Numbered from the stretch's first letter, positions 51,051 to 60,348 are shown. The stretch is DNA of 64,000 bases from an uncultured Coriobacteriaceae bacterium (GCA_944321435.1 CALULH010000008.1:1-64000); one strand, 5' to 3'. Program-made: numbers and translations. Notes: generated by a model from the letters alone, not told the origin.

Positions 51051-52265
51051 TTACGGCCGGTAATTCTCCTTGAAGTCCTTAAAATACCCCAGATAGGTGT
51101 GCCACATGCGCAGGGTGCGGTTAAAGCCGTTGTCGCCCTTCTTGAACACGGGGTTCACCACGCGGCCGGCGCGGTACTGGGCAAGCGCCGCCTCGCGGTT
51201 GGCGGGGTCGGTCACATAGCGCTTGATGACCCCCTTGGGAACCACCGTCCACAGATGCGGCTCGGAGGGCGTCTGCAGCGGCAGCTCGCGCTGGTACACC
51301 CAGTCCTCCACCAAAAGCTTGGCCACGTTGAGGCCCGATCCGGTCACGTAGTAGTTGCTGCGCCCTTGGCGCGTGTTGAAGTCCAGGAAGCGGAAGCTGC
51401 CGTCACGCTGATCGTACTTCACGTCGAAGTTGGCGAAGCCCACGTAATGCAGGTCCTCGAGCAGCTCCTTGATGCGCGCGAGCTCGCCCATCTCGGGCTC
51501 GGTGAGGATGACGGCGTGGTTGCCGCCTGCATGCGGAGAATGCTCCTCCAAAAGCACGTGCCCCAGGCACATCATCTTAACCTTGCCGTTGCGGTCCGAG
51601 TACGTGGTGAGCACGCGCATGAACTCGTCGTTGCCGGGAATGAGGTCTTGGATGATGAGGTCGTCGCTGTAACCGGACGCGTAGATGTCGCGGATCTCCT
51701 GCTCCATCTCGGCACGGGACTCCGGGCGGAAGACCTTGAACTGCGTGGGGAACGGATGCGCCCAATAGTCGATGCCGTCGGAGGGCTTGAGGATGGCCGG
51801 GAAGCGGATGTCCATCTCGAAATCCAGCGGCATGCCCTTCTTGTAGACGAAGGTCTGCGGGCGCAGGATGCCGTGCTTGTCGCAGAAGCGGTAGAACTGC
51901 TCCTTGCGCTGGAACGAGTCCATGAGGTCGAAATCGATGTACGGCGCGATGACGTTTTCCGGCAGCTCGCTCTTGTGCTTGCTGGCCAGGGCCACGTAGT
52001 TGTCGCCGCAGCCTATGAGGATGACCTTCTTATCCGCATGCGCGGCTGCGAAGTCGCAGGCCGTCCGCACGAAGACGTCGTCCTGGTCTATGGCCTCGTT
52101 GGGCGTGTACTCGACGATCTTGCTGCGAAAGCTCGGACCGGTGTGGTACTTGCCGAAAACGTGCGTCTTGACCTGGTAGGCCTCGTAGAACGCGCGCGCC
52201 ACGCTGTACGAGTTGATGTCGCCGCCGAACACCAGCGGCACGAACTCACGCTCAGTAAACTGCAT
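51051..52265 (-). CDS. ATP-grasp carboxylate-amine ligase, likely D-aspartate ligase of peptidoglycan
   Basis: The 404-residue protein starts FTEREFVPLVFGGDINSYSVARAFYEAY. It has the ATP-grasp parts FPAILKPSDGIDYW, DLIIQDLIPGNDEFMRVLT and GFANFDVKYDQRDGSFRFLDFNTRQGRS (metal-binding E/N region). Its layout resembles AslA/Aslfm-type D-aspartate ligases, which attach D-Asp to the third residue of the stem peptide before cross-linking. The adjacent racemase gene mirrors the arrangement in Enterococcus faecium. Other carboxylate-amine ligases share the fold, so the substrate is inferred. GGGGAG precedes the ATG. Confidence 0.72.
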   Translation of the reverse strand: MQFTEREFVPLVFGGDINSYSVARAFYEAYQVKTHVFGKYHTGPSFRSKIVEYTPNEAIDQDDVFVRTACDFAAAHADKKVILIGCGDNYVALASKHKSELPENVIAPYIDFDLMDSFQRKEQFYRFCDKHGILRPQTFVYKKGMPLDFEMDIRFPAILKPSDGIDYWAHPFPTQFKVFRPESRAEMEQEIRDIYASGYSDDLIIQDLIPGNDEFMRVLTTYSDRNGKVKMMCLGHVLLEEHSPHAGGNHAVILTEPEMGELARIKELLEDLHYVGFANFDVKYDQRDGSFRFLDFNTRQGRSNYYVTGSGLNVAKLLVEDWVYQRELPLQTPSEPHLWTVVPKGVIKRYVTDPANREAALAQYRAGRVVNPVFKKGDNGFNRTLRMWHTYLGYFKDFKENYRP

Positions 52266-52426
52266 TAGCTGCTCCCCAGCTTCGCTGTCAGGCACCGATA
52301 GCGCCGGCGAGCCTCGTGCCCGCGCGGCGCATACGTGTCAATGATAGCCCTTCGGGTGGACGGGCCTGCAGTTTCCAAACCTTTTCCGCAGATAGGCGGC
52401 AGAGGGCGAGAAGAGCGCGCCGCCCG

Positions 52427-53587
52427 CTAGATACCCGCCTCCTGAATGGCGCGCACGGCGGCGCGCAGGCCGTCGGGCGGGAGCACCAACGCCATGCGGA
52501 CGTAACCCTCGCCGCTGGGCCCAAAGCTCGCCCCCGGGGTCACCACCACGCCGGCCTTGTCCATGAGCTCCTCGCAGAACGCCAGGCTGTCGGTGCGGCC
52601 GCCGGGGAGCTTGGCCCACACGAACATGGTGCCGTGCGCGTTGGGACGTTCCCAGCCAATGGCCTCGAGCCCGTCGCAGAGCGCGTCGCGGCGCTCCTGG
52701 TACAGCATCCGCTGGCGCTCGACGCCGTCCAGCGGGCCGGTCAGCGCGGCAATGGCCGCCTTCTGGATGGGATAGAACATGCCAAAGCTCATCTGGCCGC
52801 GCAGCTTGGCAAAGGCGGCCACCACGTCGGGGCGCCCCACCAAAAAGCCGACGCGCGCACCGGTCACGTCGAAGGACTTGGAGAGCGAGAAGAACTCCAC
52901 GCCCTGATCGAGCGCGCCCTCGTGCGCCAGGAAGCTGCCGCCTTTCTCGCCATCGTAAATGATGTCGGAGTACGCGTTGTCGTGCACGATGAGGATGTCG
53001 TGCTTGCGCGCGAAGGCGATGATCTCCTCGTAGAGGCCGGGCGCGGCCACGGACCCCACGGGGTTGGCCGGCAGCGACACGATCATGTACTTGGCGCGGT
53101 CCGCCACGTCGTCGGGGATGTCCGCCACATGCGGCAGGAAGTCATGCTCGGCCGTGAGCTTGTAGTAGTAGGGCTCGGCTTTGGCGATAAAGGCGCCGCC
53201 CTGGAAGATGGGGTAGCACGGGTCGGGCACCAGCACGGTATCGCCTTCGTCGAGCATCGCGAGCGCAAACAGGCCCACACCCTCCTGCGTGCCGTTGACG
53301 GAGGTCACCATGTCGGGCGTGATGCCGGCCACACCGAAGCGACGCTCATAGTAATCGCACACGGCCTGCTTGAGCTCGGGCAGGTCGCGCAGGGAGTACT
53401 TCCACATCTCGGGCTGGCGGGCGGCGTCGATGAGAGCGTTCACCACATGGTCCGCCGGCGGGAAGTCGGGCGTGCCCACCGACAGGTTGTAAATGGTGCG
53501 GCCCTCGGCCTCGAGCGCAAGGCGCTTGTCGTTCAAGGAGGCGAAGATCTCCTCGCCGAACGCGTCCAACCGTTTTGAGAACTGCAT
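52427..53587 (-). CDS. Class I/II PLP aminotransferase (LL-diaminopimelate aminotransferase-like)
   Basis: The 386-residue protein has YNLSVGTPDFPPADHV, YSLRDLPELKQAVCDYYERRFGV, VPDPCYPIFQGGAFIAKAEPYYY, VSLPANPVGSVA, and the PLP-lysine context FFSLSKSFDVTGARVGFLVG. The C-terminal Arg is in EGYVRMALVLP. Subgroup I-gamma members include DapL and other aromatic or aspartate aminotransferases. Its place between cell-wall genes makes a role in diaminopimelate/lysine or aspartate supply plausible, but the exact substrate is unproven. The ATG at 53587 follows GGCGGAGG. Confidence 0.82.
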   Translation of the reverse strand: MQFSKRLDAFGEEIFASLNDKRLALEAEGRTIYNLSVGTPDFPPADHVVNALIDAARQPEMWKYSLRDLPELKQAVCDYYERRFGVAGITPDMVTSVNGTQEGVGLFALAMLDEGDTVLVPDPCYPIFQGGAFIAKAEPYYYKLTAEHDFLPHVADIPDDVADRAKYMIVSLPANPVGSVAAPGLYEEIIAFARKHDILIVHDNAYSDIIYDGEKGGSFLAHEGALDQGVEFFSLSKSFDVTGARVGFLVGRPDVVAAFAKLRGQMSFGMFYPIQKAAIAALTGPLDGVERQRMLYQERRDALCDGLEAIGWERPNAHGTMFVWAKLPGGRTDSLAFCEELMDKAGVVVTPGASFGPSGEGYVRMALVLPPDGLRAAVRAIQEAGI

Positions 53588-53650
53588 TGCGCCTCCGCCT
53601 TTCACCCTCGCCGGCCAGCTGCTGCCGGCTGCGCCCGGACTGCCGATAAC

Positions 53651-53681
53651 AAAGGAACCCGCCGGGCGGGCGGGTTCCTTT
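53651..53681 (-). terminator. Terminator after nagB
   Basis: A 13-bp perfect stem (AAAGGAACCCGCC/GGCGGGTTCCTTT) with a 5-base loop lies about 75 bases past the nagB stop. The stem ends in A/T on both sides, so it may act in both directions. Confidence 0.8.
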
Positions 53682-53754
53682 CCGTGCTCTGCTCTGTGAG
53701 TATAGCGCAGCGGCGGATCCGCGCGGTGCGGGGCGCTGCGCCGTAACACGCGCG

Positions 53755-54492
53755 TTACTCCTGGGGGAACTTGGAGAGCGCGTCGGCGTCGGCCACGATG
53801 GTGACGTCGGGGTGGAACTGGAGGATGGAGCCGGGAACCTGCGGGGTGACCGGGCCGCACACGCTGTTGTACAGCGCCTCGGCCTTGTCGGCGCCGGAGA
53901 CGACCACGAGGATCTTCTTGGCGCTCATGATGGTGCCGATGCCCATGGTGTAGGCCTGGCGCGGCACGTCGTCAGCGGAGGCGAAGAAGCGCTTGTTGGC
54001 CTCGATGGTGCTCTCGGTCAGATCGACGCAGTGCGTGGCAGCGGCAAAGTCGTCGGCCGGCTCGTTGAAGCCAATGTGGCCGTTGCGGCCCAGGCCGAGC
54101 AGCTGCAGGTCAACGCCGCCGATGGCGCGGACCGCGGCGTCGTAGGTGGTGCACTCGTTGTCGGCGTCGGGGTTCTCGCCGTTCGGCACGTGGGTGTTGT
54201 CCTTGTTGATGTTCACGTGGTCGAACAGGTTGTCGTTCATGAAGTAGTAGTAGCTCTGGTCGTTGGCGCGGGAGATACCGCGGTACTCGTCCAGGTTGTA
54301 GGAGCTGACCTCGGAGAAGTCCAGGTCGCCGGCCTCGTACATGGCAACGAGGTTCTTGTAGGTGCCCACCGGCGAAGAACCGGTGGCCAGGCCGAGCACG
54401 CTCTGGGGATTGAGGGTGATCTGCGCCGCGATGATGTTCGCGGCCTTGCGGCTCATTTCGTCGTAATCGCGCACACGGATGATCTTAACCAT
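53755..54492 (-). CDS. nagB: Glucosamine-6-phosphate deaminase
   Basis: The 245-residue protein has the NagB motifs ATGSSPVGTYKNLV, YNLDEYRGI (catalytic Asp), LLGLGRNGHIGFNEPAD (catalytic His and Glu) and YTMGIGTIMSAKKILVVVSGADKA. It converts glucosamine-6-phosphate to fructose-6-phosphate and ammonia, linking amino-sugar breakdown to glycolysis. The length is slightly short of the E. coli enzyme but normal for Gram-positives. An operator-like palindrome covers its promoter. glmM, which works in the opposite direction, is the next gene upstream. Confidence 0.95.
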   Translation of the reverse strand: MVKIIRVRDYDEMSRKAANIIAAQITLNPQSVLGLATGSSPVGTYKNLVAMYEAGDLDFSEVSSYNLDEYRGISRANDQSYYYFMNDNLFDHVNINKDNTHVPNGENPDADNECTTYDAAVRAIGGVDLQLLGLGRNGHIGFNEPADDFAAATHCVDLTESTIEANKRFFASADDVPRQAYTMGIGTIMSAKKILVVVSGADKAEALYNSVCGPVTPQVPGSILQFHPDVTIVADADALSKFPQE

Positions 54493-54550
54493 GGTTCCTC
54501 TTTCATGACCGGGAGCTCATGCTCCGCCCTGTAATGAACCCGCTGTGTTA

Positions 54551-54596
54551 AGTATACGTTAAGGGCTTGACCTTCAACTGGTAGTAACCAGTTGAA
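54551..54596 (-). promoter_or_regulatory. nagB promoter with a GntR-type palindromic operator
   Basis: On the minus strand TATACT (54551-54556) is a strong -10. The 24-base element TTCAACTGGT-AGTA-ACCAGTTGAA (54573-54596), a perfect 10-bp inverted repeat, covers the -35 region. The TGGT...ACCA half-sites resemble NagR/DasR-type operators, which respond to glucosamine-6-phosphate or GlcNAc-6-phosphate. This fits control of nagB. Confidence 0.65.
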
Positions 54597-54707
54597 TATG
54601 CGAACGGTCGAAATTTCACAGTGAGCGCACATTTGCGGTGAAGAGACCGTTAAGGGCCCGAAACCCCGCCCGCATGTCGCCGCAGATCTCGGAACGGGCG
54701 AAGCGTC

Positions 54708-54742
54708 AAAAAAACCGGCCGACGCATAGAGCGCCGGCCGGC
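54708..54742 (-). terminator. Terminator after glmM
   Basis: CCGGCCG and inverse CGGCCGG form a GC stem around a ~12-base loop, followed on the minus strand by TTTTTTT. It lies about 35 bases past the glmM stop. Confidence 0.85.
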
Positions 54743-54773
54743 CCGTTTGAGCGCATGTTGAGCGCGAGGCGCC

Positions 54774-56114
54774 CTACTCCGCGCGATAAGGCTCCAGAGC
54801 CTTGAGCACGTAGGCGTTGGCCTGCTGGCACAGCTCGTCGGTCGGGGCCTCCGCCAGCGTGCGGACCAAAGGCTCGGTGCCGCTGGCGCGCACAAGGACG
54901 CGGCCGCGGTCGCCCAGGAACGCATCGGCTTCCTTAGCGGCGGCGAGCACCGCAGGATCGTTCATCGCGGCGTCCTTGTCGGTCACGCGCACGTTGATGA
55001 GCTCCTGCGGATAGAGCTTGACCGGGGCGCAGAGCTGCGAAAGGGTCTCGCGCTCCGCGCGCAGGACCTCCATGACGCGCAGCGAGGTCATGATGCCGTC
55101 GCCCGTGCACTCGATATCGCCGAAGATGATATGGCCGGACTGCTCGCCGCCCAGGCTGTAGCCGTTCTCGCGCATGCACGCGTAAACGTACTTGTCGCCC
55201 ACCTGGGTGGTCTCGTAGGACAGATGCGCCTGCTCGAACGCCTTGAACAGACCGTAGTTGCTCATGACGGTGGGAACCACGGTACCAGCGGTGAGCCGTC
55301 CGTGCTTGTTGAGGTAAACGCCGCAGACGTAGAGGATGAGGTCGCCATCGACCACGTTGCCGCGCTCGTCAACCGCGATGCAGCGGTCGGCGTCGCCGTC
55401 GTAGGCAAAGCCCACGTCGAGGCCCTGCTCGACCACATGGCGGCGCAGGCGGTCGATGTGCGTGGAGCCGCAGTCAACGTTGATGTTGAGGCCGTTGGGC
55501 GCGTTGTTGATGACGCGGACGTCGGCGCCGAGCGCGTCGAACACGGGCTTGGCAACCGAGGAGGCCGCGCCGTTGGCGCAATCCAGGCCGACCTTGACGC
55601 CCTGCAGCGAGAAATTGGCGCTGGCGATGAGGTGCGCGATGTAGCGGTTGCGCCCCTGCATGTAGTCGATGGTGGAGCCGATGGCGTCGCCGGTTGCCAG
55701 CGGAACCTCGCTCTCGCCGTCGATATAGGCCTCGATGAGCTCCAAGACGTCCTCGTCCATCTTGTAGCCCTCGTTGTTCACGAGCTTGATGCCGTTGTCG
55801 GTATAGGGGTTGTGGCTGGCGCTGATCATGATGCCGCAGTCAAAGCGGCCGTCGAGCGTCTCGTACGCCAGGCCGGGAGTGGGGATGACGTGCAGCATGT
55901 ACACGTCGGCGCCGGAGGCCACCAGGCCCGCCGTCAGCGCGGACTCGAACATGTAGCTGGAGCGGCGCGTGTCCTTGCCCAGCACCACGCGCGCCTTTTT
56001 GCCCTGGCGGGCGCCGTAGTACCAGCCCACATAACGGCCGATCTTAAAGGCATGCTCGACCGTGAGGCCCACGTTGGCCTCGCCGCGGAAGCCGTCGGTG
56101 CCGAAGTACTTCAT
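54774..56114 (-). CDS. glmM: Phosphoglucosamine mutase
   Basis: The 446-residue protein starts YFGTDGFRGEAN. The phosphoserine loop is MISASHNPYTDNGIK (near residue 100), the metal loop FAYDGDADRC, the sugar loop GGEQSGHI, and the phosphate-binding ASGTEPLVRT. It interconverts glucosamine-6-phosphate and glucosamine-1-phosphate on the way to UDP-GlcNAc and peptidoglycan. It has its own terminator and an upstream inverted repeat with half-sites like those before nagB, so the two genes may share a regulator. Confidence 0.96.
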   Translation of the reverse strand: MKYFGTDGFRGEANVGLTVEHAFKIGRYVGWYYGARQGKKARVVLGKDTRRSSYMFESALTAGLVASGADVYMLHVIPTPGLAYETLDGRFDCGIMISASHNPYTDNGIKLVNNEGYKMDEDVLELIEAYIDGESEVPLATGDAIGSTIDYMQGRNRYIAHLIASANFSLQGVKVGLDCANGAASSVAKPVFDALGADVRVINNAPNGLNINVDCGSTHIDRLRRHVVEQGLDVGFAYDGDADRCIAVDERGNVVDGDLILYVCGVYLNKHGRLTAGTVVPTVMSNYGLFKAFEQAHLSYETTQVGDKYVYACMRENGYSLGGEQSGHIIFGDIECTGDGIMTSLRVMEVLRAERETLSQLCAPVKLYPQELINVRVTDKDAAMNDPAVLAAAKEADAFLGDRGRVLVRASGTEPLVRTLAEAPTDELCQQANAYVLKALEPYRAE

Positions 56115-56170
56115 AGATACACTCCTTTGCGCAAAGCGATAGATAAGCTAAGCTATCCCGACCCAAACCA

Positions 56171-56194
56171 CTGGTCTGGTTTTGAGCAGACCAG
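56171..56194 (-). promoter_or_regulatory. Inverted repeat in the glmM leader, candidate amino-sugar operator
   Basis: CTGGTCTG and inverse CAGACCAG flank an 8-base spacer, directly downstream of a possible -10 TACAAT (56199-56205). The CTGGT/ACCAG core is shared with the nagB operator. Confidence 0.45.
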
Positions 56195-56274
56195 ACAGTA
56201 TTGTAGCGGCAGTGCGCCGCCTGCGGTAGCCCGCACCCCAACCTGCGTAGAACGTCCAAAGCCCCGTCGCGCAT

Positions 56275-56303
56275 AAAAAAGGACCCGCCGGGAGGGCGGG
56301 TCC
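56275..56303 (-). terminator. Terminator after rpsI
   Basis: A 9-bp stem (GGACCCGCC/GGCGGGTCC) with a short loop is followed by TTTTTT on the minus strand, about 35 bases past the rpsI stop. Confidence 0.9.
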
Positions 56304-56337
56304 GTATATGCACGTGAAAGGCGTCGCAGTACGTACC

Positions 56338-56733
56338 TTAGCGCTTGGAGAACTGCGGACGACGACGGGCCTTCTTGAGACCGTACTTCTTGCGCTCGAC
56401 CACGCGGGCGTCGCGGGTCAGGAAGCCAGCCTTCTTGAGGTCGGCGCGGTAGTCGCCAGCCTGCAGCAGCGCGCGGGCGATGCCCAGGCGCAGAGCGCCG
56501 GCCTGGCCGGACAGACCGCCGCCATCGCACAGTGCGATGACGTCGAAGGAACCGGCGGTGTCAGTGACCTTGAACGGGGCGAGGGCCTCGTCGATGAGGT
56601 TCTGACGGCAGAAGTAGGACTTGGCGTCGCGCTTGTTGACGGTCACCTGGCCGGTGCCGGGGACGAGACGGACACGAGCAACGGCGTTCTTGCGACGGCC
56701 GGTGCCCTGGTACTGAACGGTGTTCTCAGCCAT
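56338..56733 (-). CDS. rpsI: 30S ribosomal protein S9
   Basis: The 131-residue protein has [45 protein letters not shown] and the universal C-terminus [27 protein letters not shown]. The terminal Lys-Arg tail reaches the P-site tRNA. It follows rplM by 3 bases, the standard arrangement. Confidence 0.98.
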   Translation of the reverse strand: MAENTVQYQGTGRRKNAVARVRLVPGTGQVTVNKRDAKSYFCRQNLIDEALAPFKVTDTAGSFDVIALCDGGGLSGQAGALRLGIARALLQAGDYRADLKKAGFLTRDARVVERKKYGLKKARRRPQFSKR

Positions 56734-56736
56734 GGG

Positions 56737-57180
56737 TTACGCCTCCAGCTCGATCTTGACGGGGTTCTGGGCAGCATGCGGATGCTCAGTGCCAGCATAG
56801 ACCTTGAGCTTGCGGAACTGCTGACGGCCCAGAGTGTTCTTGGGGAGCATGCCGCGGACGGCGCGCTCGATCACGCGCTCCGGGTGCTTCTCCATGGCCT
56901 GACGGAACGTCTCGGCCTTGAGACCGCCGTTGTAGCCGGTGTGGTGGTAGTAGGTCTTCGTGTTGGCCTTGTTGCCGGTAAGCTGGACCTTATCGGCGTT
57001 GATGACCACCACAAAGTCACCCGTGTCGACGTGGGGGGTGTACTGGGGCTTGTTCTTGCCGCGCAGGATCATGGCGATCTGGGTGGCAAGACGGCCGAGA
57101 ATGGCACCCTCGGCGTCGATGAGGTACCAGTTGCGCTGAACCTCACCCGGCTTTGCGTAGTGAGTCGACTTGTTGATCAC
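56737..57180 (-). CDS. rplM: 50S ribosomal protein L13
   Basis: The 147-residue protein has [56 protein letters not shown] and [33 protein letters not shown], all L13 hallmarks. The start is a GTG ([18 protein letters not shown]) with GGAGGAG five bases upstream. It is the first gene of the rplM-rpsI operon, behind a good promoter. Confidence 0.98.
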   Translation of the reverse strand: MINKSTHYAKPGEVQRNWYLIDAEGAILGRLATQIAMILRGKNKPQYTPHVDTGDFVVVINADKVQLTGNKANTKTYYHHTGYNGGLKAETFRQAMEKHPERVIERAVRGMLPKNTLGRQQFRKLKVYAGTEHPHAAQNPVKIELEA

Positions 57181-57243
57181 GAGACTCCTCCAAATGGATG
57201 TTTTTTACAGAGATTACACGGGGCTCTGTAAAGCAACTTGATC

Positions 57244-57272
57244 AGTATATGCAGGCCGTCAACCTGCGTCAA
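57244..57272 (-). promoter_or_regulatory. Promoter of rplM-rpsI
   Basis: On the minus strand TTGACG (57267-57272) and TATACT (57244-57249) are separated by exactly 17 bases. The start site would lie about 55 bases before the rplM GTG. Confidence 0.75.
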
Positions 57273-57385
57273 CGGGTATCTGAAGGGGGTTTCACGAAAA
57301 CCGCATTTGCACAAGGTGTCCACATCGGCATATGCGCCTGCGGGCGAGAAGGACAGCGCCTTGGGCCGCGAGGCAGGATGCCCTT

Positions 57386-57447
57386 TGCCATTGGGGACGG
57401 GTACGTTTGGCAGATGCATCTGCCAAACGTACCCGTCCCCAATGGCA
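57386..57447. repeat. 62-bp perfect palindrome at the broken end of a helicase gene
   Basis: The left arm TGCCATTGGGGACGGGTACG... is followed by its exact inverse with no spacer. The centre is GCAGATGCATCTGC and the symmetry breaks at 57385/57448. The right arm contains the ATG (57442) from which the truncated helicase frame could start. Spacer-free palindromes of this length are unstable in cells and can be a sign of inverted duplication or an assembly fold-back. Confidence 0.9.
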
Positions 57448-59313
57448 GTCCACTTCTCGCAGGACGCGGCGCTTTCCACCGCGCAGTCGCTCGCCAACTT
57501 CGGCATCGCCACCAAGGAGCAGCGCGAGCGCGTGAAGGAGGCCGCCCGCGGCACGCGCTTCACCACGGCGTTCGGCAAGATCCTCAAGCGGCTCATAAGC
57601 TGCGGTGTGGGCGTGCACCACGCCGGCATGCTGCCGCGCTACCGCCTGCTGGTCGAGAAGCTCGCCCAACAGGGCCTGCTGCCCGTCATCTGCGGCACCG
57701 ACACCCTGGGCGTGGGCATCAACGTGCCCATCCACACGGTGGTGCTCACGGCGCTCACCAAGTTCGACGGCCACAAGATGCGCCGGCTGCGCGCGCGTGA
57801 GTTCCATCAGATCGCGGGCCGCGCCGGGCGCGCGGGCTTCGACACCGAGGGCCTCGTCATAGCCGAGGCGCCCGAGCACGAGATCGAGAACGCGAAGCTG
57901 GTCGCCAAGGCCGGAAACGACCCCAAGAAGCTCCGCAAGATCAAGCGCAAGAAGCCGCCCGAGGGCTTTGTCACCTGGAACGAGGCGACCTTCACGCGCC
58001 TTATCGAGGCCGCGCCCGAGACCCTCAAGCCCCGCCTGCGCATCACGCACTCCATGGTGCTCTCCATGGTCGAGCAGGGCGGCGACGCCCGCGCGCACGT
58101 GCGCGAGCTTATCGATCGTAGCCTTCAGACGCCCGAGGAGAAGCTTGCGCTGAACGCGCGCGCCGACGAGATCTTCGCCACGCTCATCGACTCCGGCGTT
58201 GTGGTGAGGGCCGATGTTCCGCCCGCGCCCGGCGCCCCGGCCGACACCGCACCCGAGGCCGACTACGCCCTTACCGTGGACCTGCCGGACGACTTTGCGC
58301 TGGACCAGCCGCTCTCCCCCTTCTTGCTGGCAGCCCTTGAGCTTTTGGACCCCGAAAGCGAGAGCTACACCTTCGACCTGATCTCGATGGTGGAGGCCAC
58401 GCTGGAGGACCCCAAGCAGGTGCTGCGCGCCCAGGAGCGCGCCGCGCGCGACCGCGCCATGGCCGAGATGAAGGCCGACGGCGTCGACTATGAGGAGCGC
58501 CTGGAGCGCATTGCCGGCGTAACGTACGACAAGCCGCTTGAGGACCTGCTCGACGCCGCCTTTGCCCGCTACTGCCAGGAGGTGCCGTGGGCGAACGACT
58601 ACGCGCTCTCCCCCAAGAGCGTGCTGCGCGACATGCTGGAGAGCGCCTCGGACTTCAAGGGCTACGTGCAGCGCCTGGGCATTGCCCGCTCGGAGGGCAT
58701 TTTGCTGCGCTACCTGGCCGAGGCGTTCCGCTCGCTCGACCGCACGGTGCCGCTTGAGAAGCGCAACGACCAGCTGCAGGACATCATCAGCTGGCTGGGC
58801 TTCTTGGTGAAGAGCGTCGACTCCAGCCTGGTGGACGAGTGGGAGGCCGCCGGCGAGGCGGGCGCCTTGGGCGCCCTGCCGCCCAAGGCCGCCGATGCCG
58901 TGGTGGCCGATCGCCGTGGCGTGACCCTCTTGGTGCGCAACGCCCTCATGCGCCGCGTGACCCTGGCCGCCGCCGGTCGCGTCAAAGACCTCGGCGCGCT
59001 CGACGCCGACTGGGGCATGGGCGAGATCCGCTGGAAGCGCGCACTCGAGGCCTACCACGCCGAGCACGAGGAGATCCTAACCGACGCCGACGCGCGCAGC
59101 GCCGCGTTCTTCTCGATCGACGAGACGGACGAGAAGCACCCCGTCGAGGACGGCGGCCACGTATGGCACGTGCATCAGATCTTCGCCGACGAAGCCGGCG
59201 ACCGCGATTTCGGCATCATGGCCGACCTTGACCTTGACGCCACGCAGGAGGAGTCCGAGGCCGTGTTCAAGAACTACCGCGTGGGATTCTTCGAGGAGAT
59301 CAACGGGCGATAA
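57442..59313 (+). pseudogene. DEAD/DEAH-box helicase with DUF3516-type C-terminus, 5' end missing
   Basis: The 623 codons begin AVHFSQDAALSTAQSLANFGIATKEQRERV, inside what should be the second RecA domain. Motifs V and VI follow (VICGTDTLGVGINVPIHTVVLT and REFHQIAGRAGRAGFDTEGLV), then a long C-terminal region with YRVGFFEEINGR at the end. Actinobacterial helicases of this type are around 830-900 residues and carry Walker A and DEAD motifs in the first domain; both are absent here. The protein cannot bind ATP normally. Loss of the 5' half coincides exactly with the palindrome. The remaining frame is undamaged, so the break is recent, or the sequence join is artificial. Confidence 0.75.
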
Positions 59314-59343
59314 GCGCGCAGGGGGCGCTTATCGCCCGACGAG

Positions 59344-60348
59344 CTACTTGCGGTCGAGGAAGCTGCGGCCCTCCGCCTCGTCGAAGCCGCGATGGCCGTG
59401 GACCTCGAGGCCGTCGAGCGCCTGCTCGAGCCGGGTGAACTCCTCGTCGGTGAGCTCCACCTCGCTGGCGCCCAGGTTCTCCAAGATGCGCCCCTTGTTC
59501 TTGGAACCGGGGATGGGCACCACGTTGGGGTACTTGTGCAGCATCCACGCGAGCGAGATCTGCGCGCTCGTGGCGCCCTTGCGCGCGGCCACCTCGGCCA
59601 ACAGGTCCACGATGGGCTGGTTGGCGGCCAGGTTCTCCGGGCGCAGCTGCGGCACCAGGCTGCGCACGTCGTCGACCTTCTCGAACTGCGTTGCCGCCGT
59701 CACCTTGCCGGAGAGCAGGCCGCTCGCGATGGGCGAGAACGGCACGACGCCGATGCCCTGCTCAAGGCAGTAGGGAATGACCTCGTCCTCGATGCCGCGC
59801 TCCACCATGGAGTAGATGTTCTGCACGGCCGAAAGCGGCGTCACCTTGTGCATGGCCGCAATGGTGTCGACGGTGACCTGAGACAGGCCCCACCCGCCGA
59901 TAAGCCCCTCGTCGATGAGCGCGCCCATGGCGGCGGCAACCTCCTCGGTGGGAACGGCGGGGTTCACGCGATGCAGGTAGTACAGCTCCACATGGTCGGT
60001 ACCCAAGCGCTCAAGGGACGCCTCCAGGTGACGGCGCACGGCGGAGGCCACGCCCTCCGCGGCAGCCTCGTCGGCGCTGATGTGCAGCTTGGTGGCGATA
60101 ACCGCCTCGTCGCGACGGCCCGCCAGCGCGCGGCCCAGGATGCGCTCGTTGTGCCCGCGGTTCTCGGGCTTGAGCTCCGGCCCGTAGGCCTCCGCCGTGT
60201 CAAAGAACGTGCAGCCGAAGTCAAGGCCCGCGCGGATGGCCTCCACGCTGTAATCCTCATCCGGAATCCGTCCGTAGCCATGGGAGAACCCCATGCACCC
60301 CATGCCGATCTCGGACACCTCTATGCTGCCGAGCATGCGCTTCTTCAT
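59344..60348 (-). CDS. Aldo/keto reductase
   Basis: The 334-residue protein has SEIGMGCMGFSHGYG at the start. The catalytic tetrad is in FFDTAEAYG (Asp, Tyr), VIATKLH (Lys) and VELYYLHRV (His), and the cofactor loop in PIPGSKNKGRILENLGA. This is the AKR13-like group of NADPH-dependent oxidoreductases, with no clear physiological substrate. The start at 60348 follows AAGGAGGAACGG; the ORF is open 9 codons further upstream without support. It converges with the helicase remnant. Confidence 0.9.
   Translation of the reverse strand: MKKRMLGSIEVSEIGMGCMGFSHGYGRIPDEDYSVEAIRAGLDFGCTFFDTAEAYGPELKPENRGHNERILGRALAGRRDEAVIATKLHISADEAAAEGVASAVRRHLEASLERLGTDHVELYYLHRVNPAVPTEEVAAAMGALIDEGLIGGWGLSQVTVDTIAAMHKVTPLSAVQNIYSMVERGIEDEVIPYCLEQGIGVVPFSPIASGLLSGKVTAATQFEKVDDVRSLVPQLRPENLAANQPIVDLLAEVAARKGATSAQISLAWMLHKYPNVVPIPGSKNKGRILENLGASEVELTDEEFTRLEQALDGLEVHGHRGFDEAEGRSFLDRK

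Noticed and set aside
57386..57447. Considered as an intrinsic terminator or CRISPR repeat
   Set aside because: It has no spacer, no T-run and occurs once, so it is reported as a palindrome only. No CRISPR array is visible anywhere in the window.
57292..59067. A 591-codon minus-strand frame opposite the helicase remnant
   Set aside because: It is a shadow of the helicase coding strand, low-complexity Gly/Ala/His without motifs.
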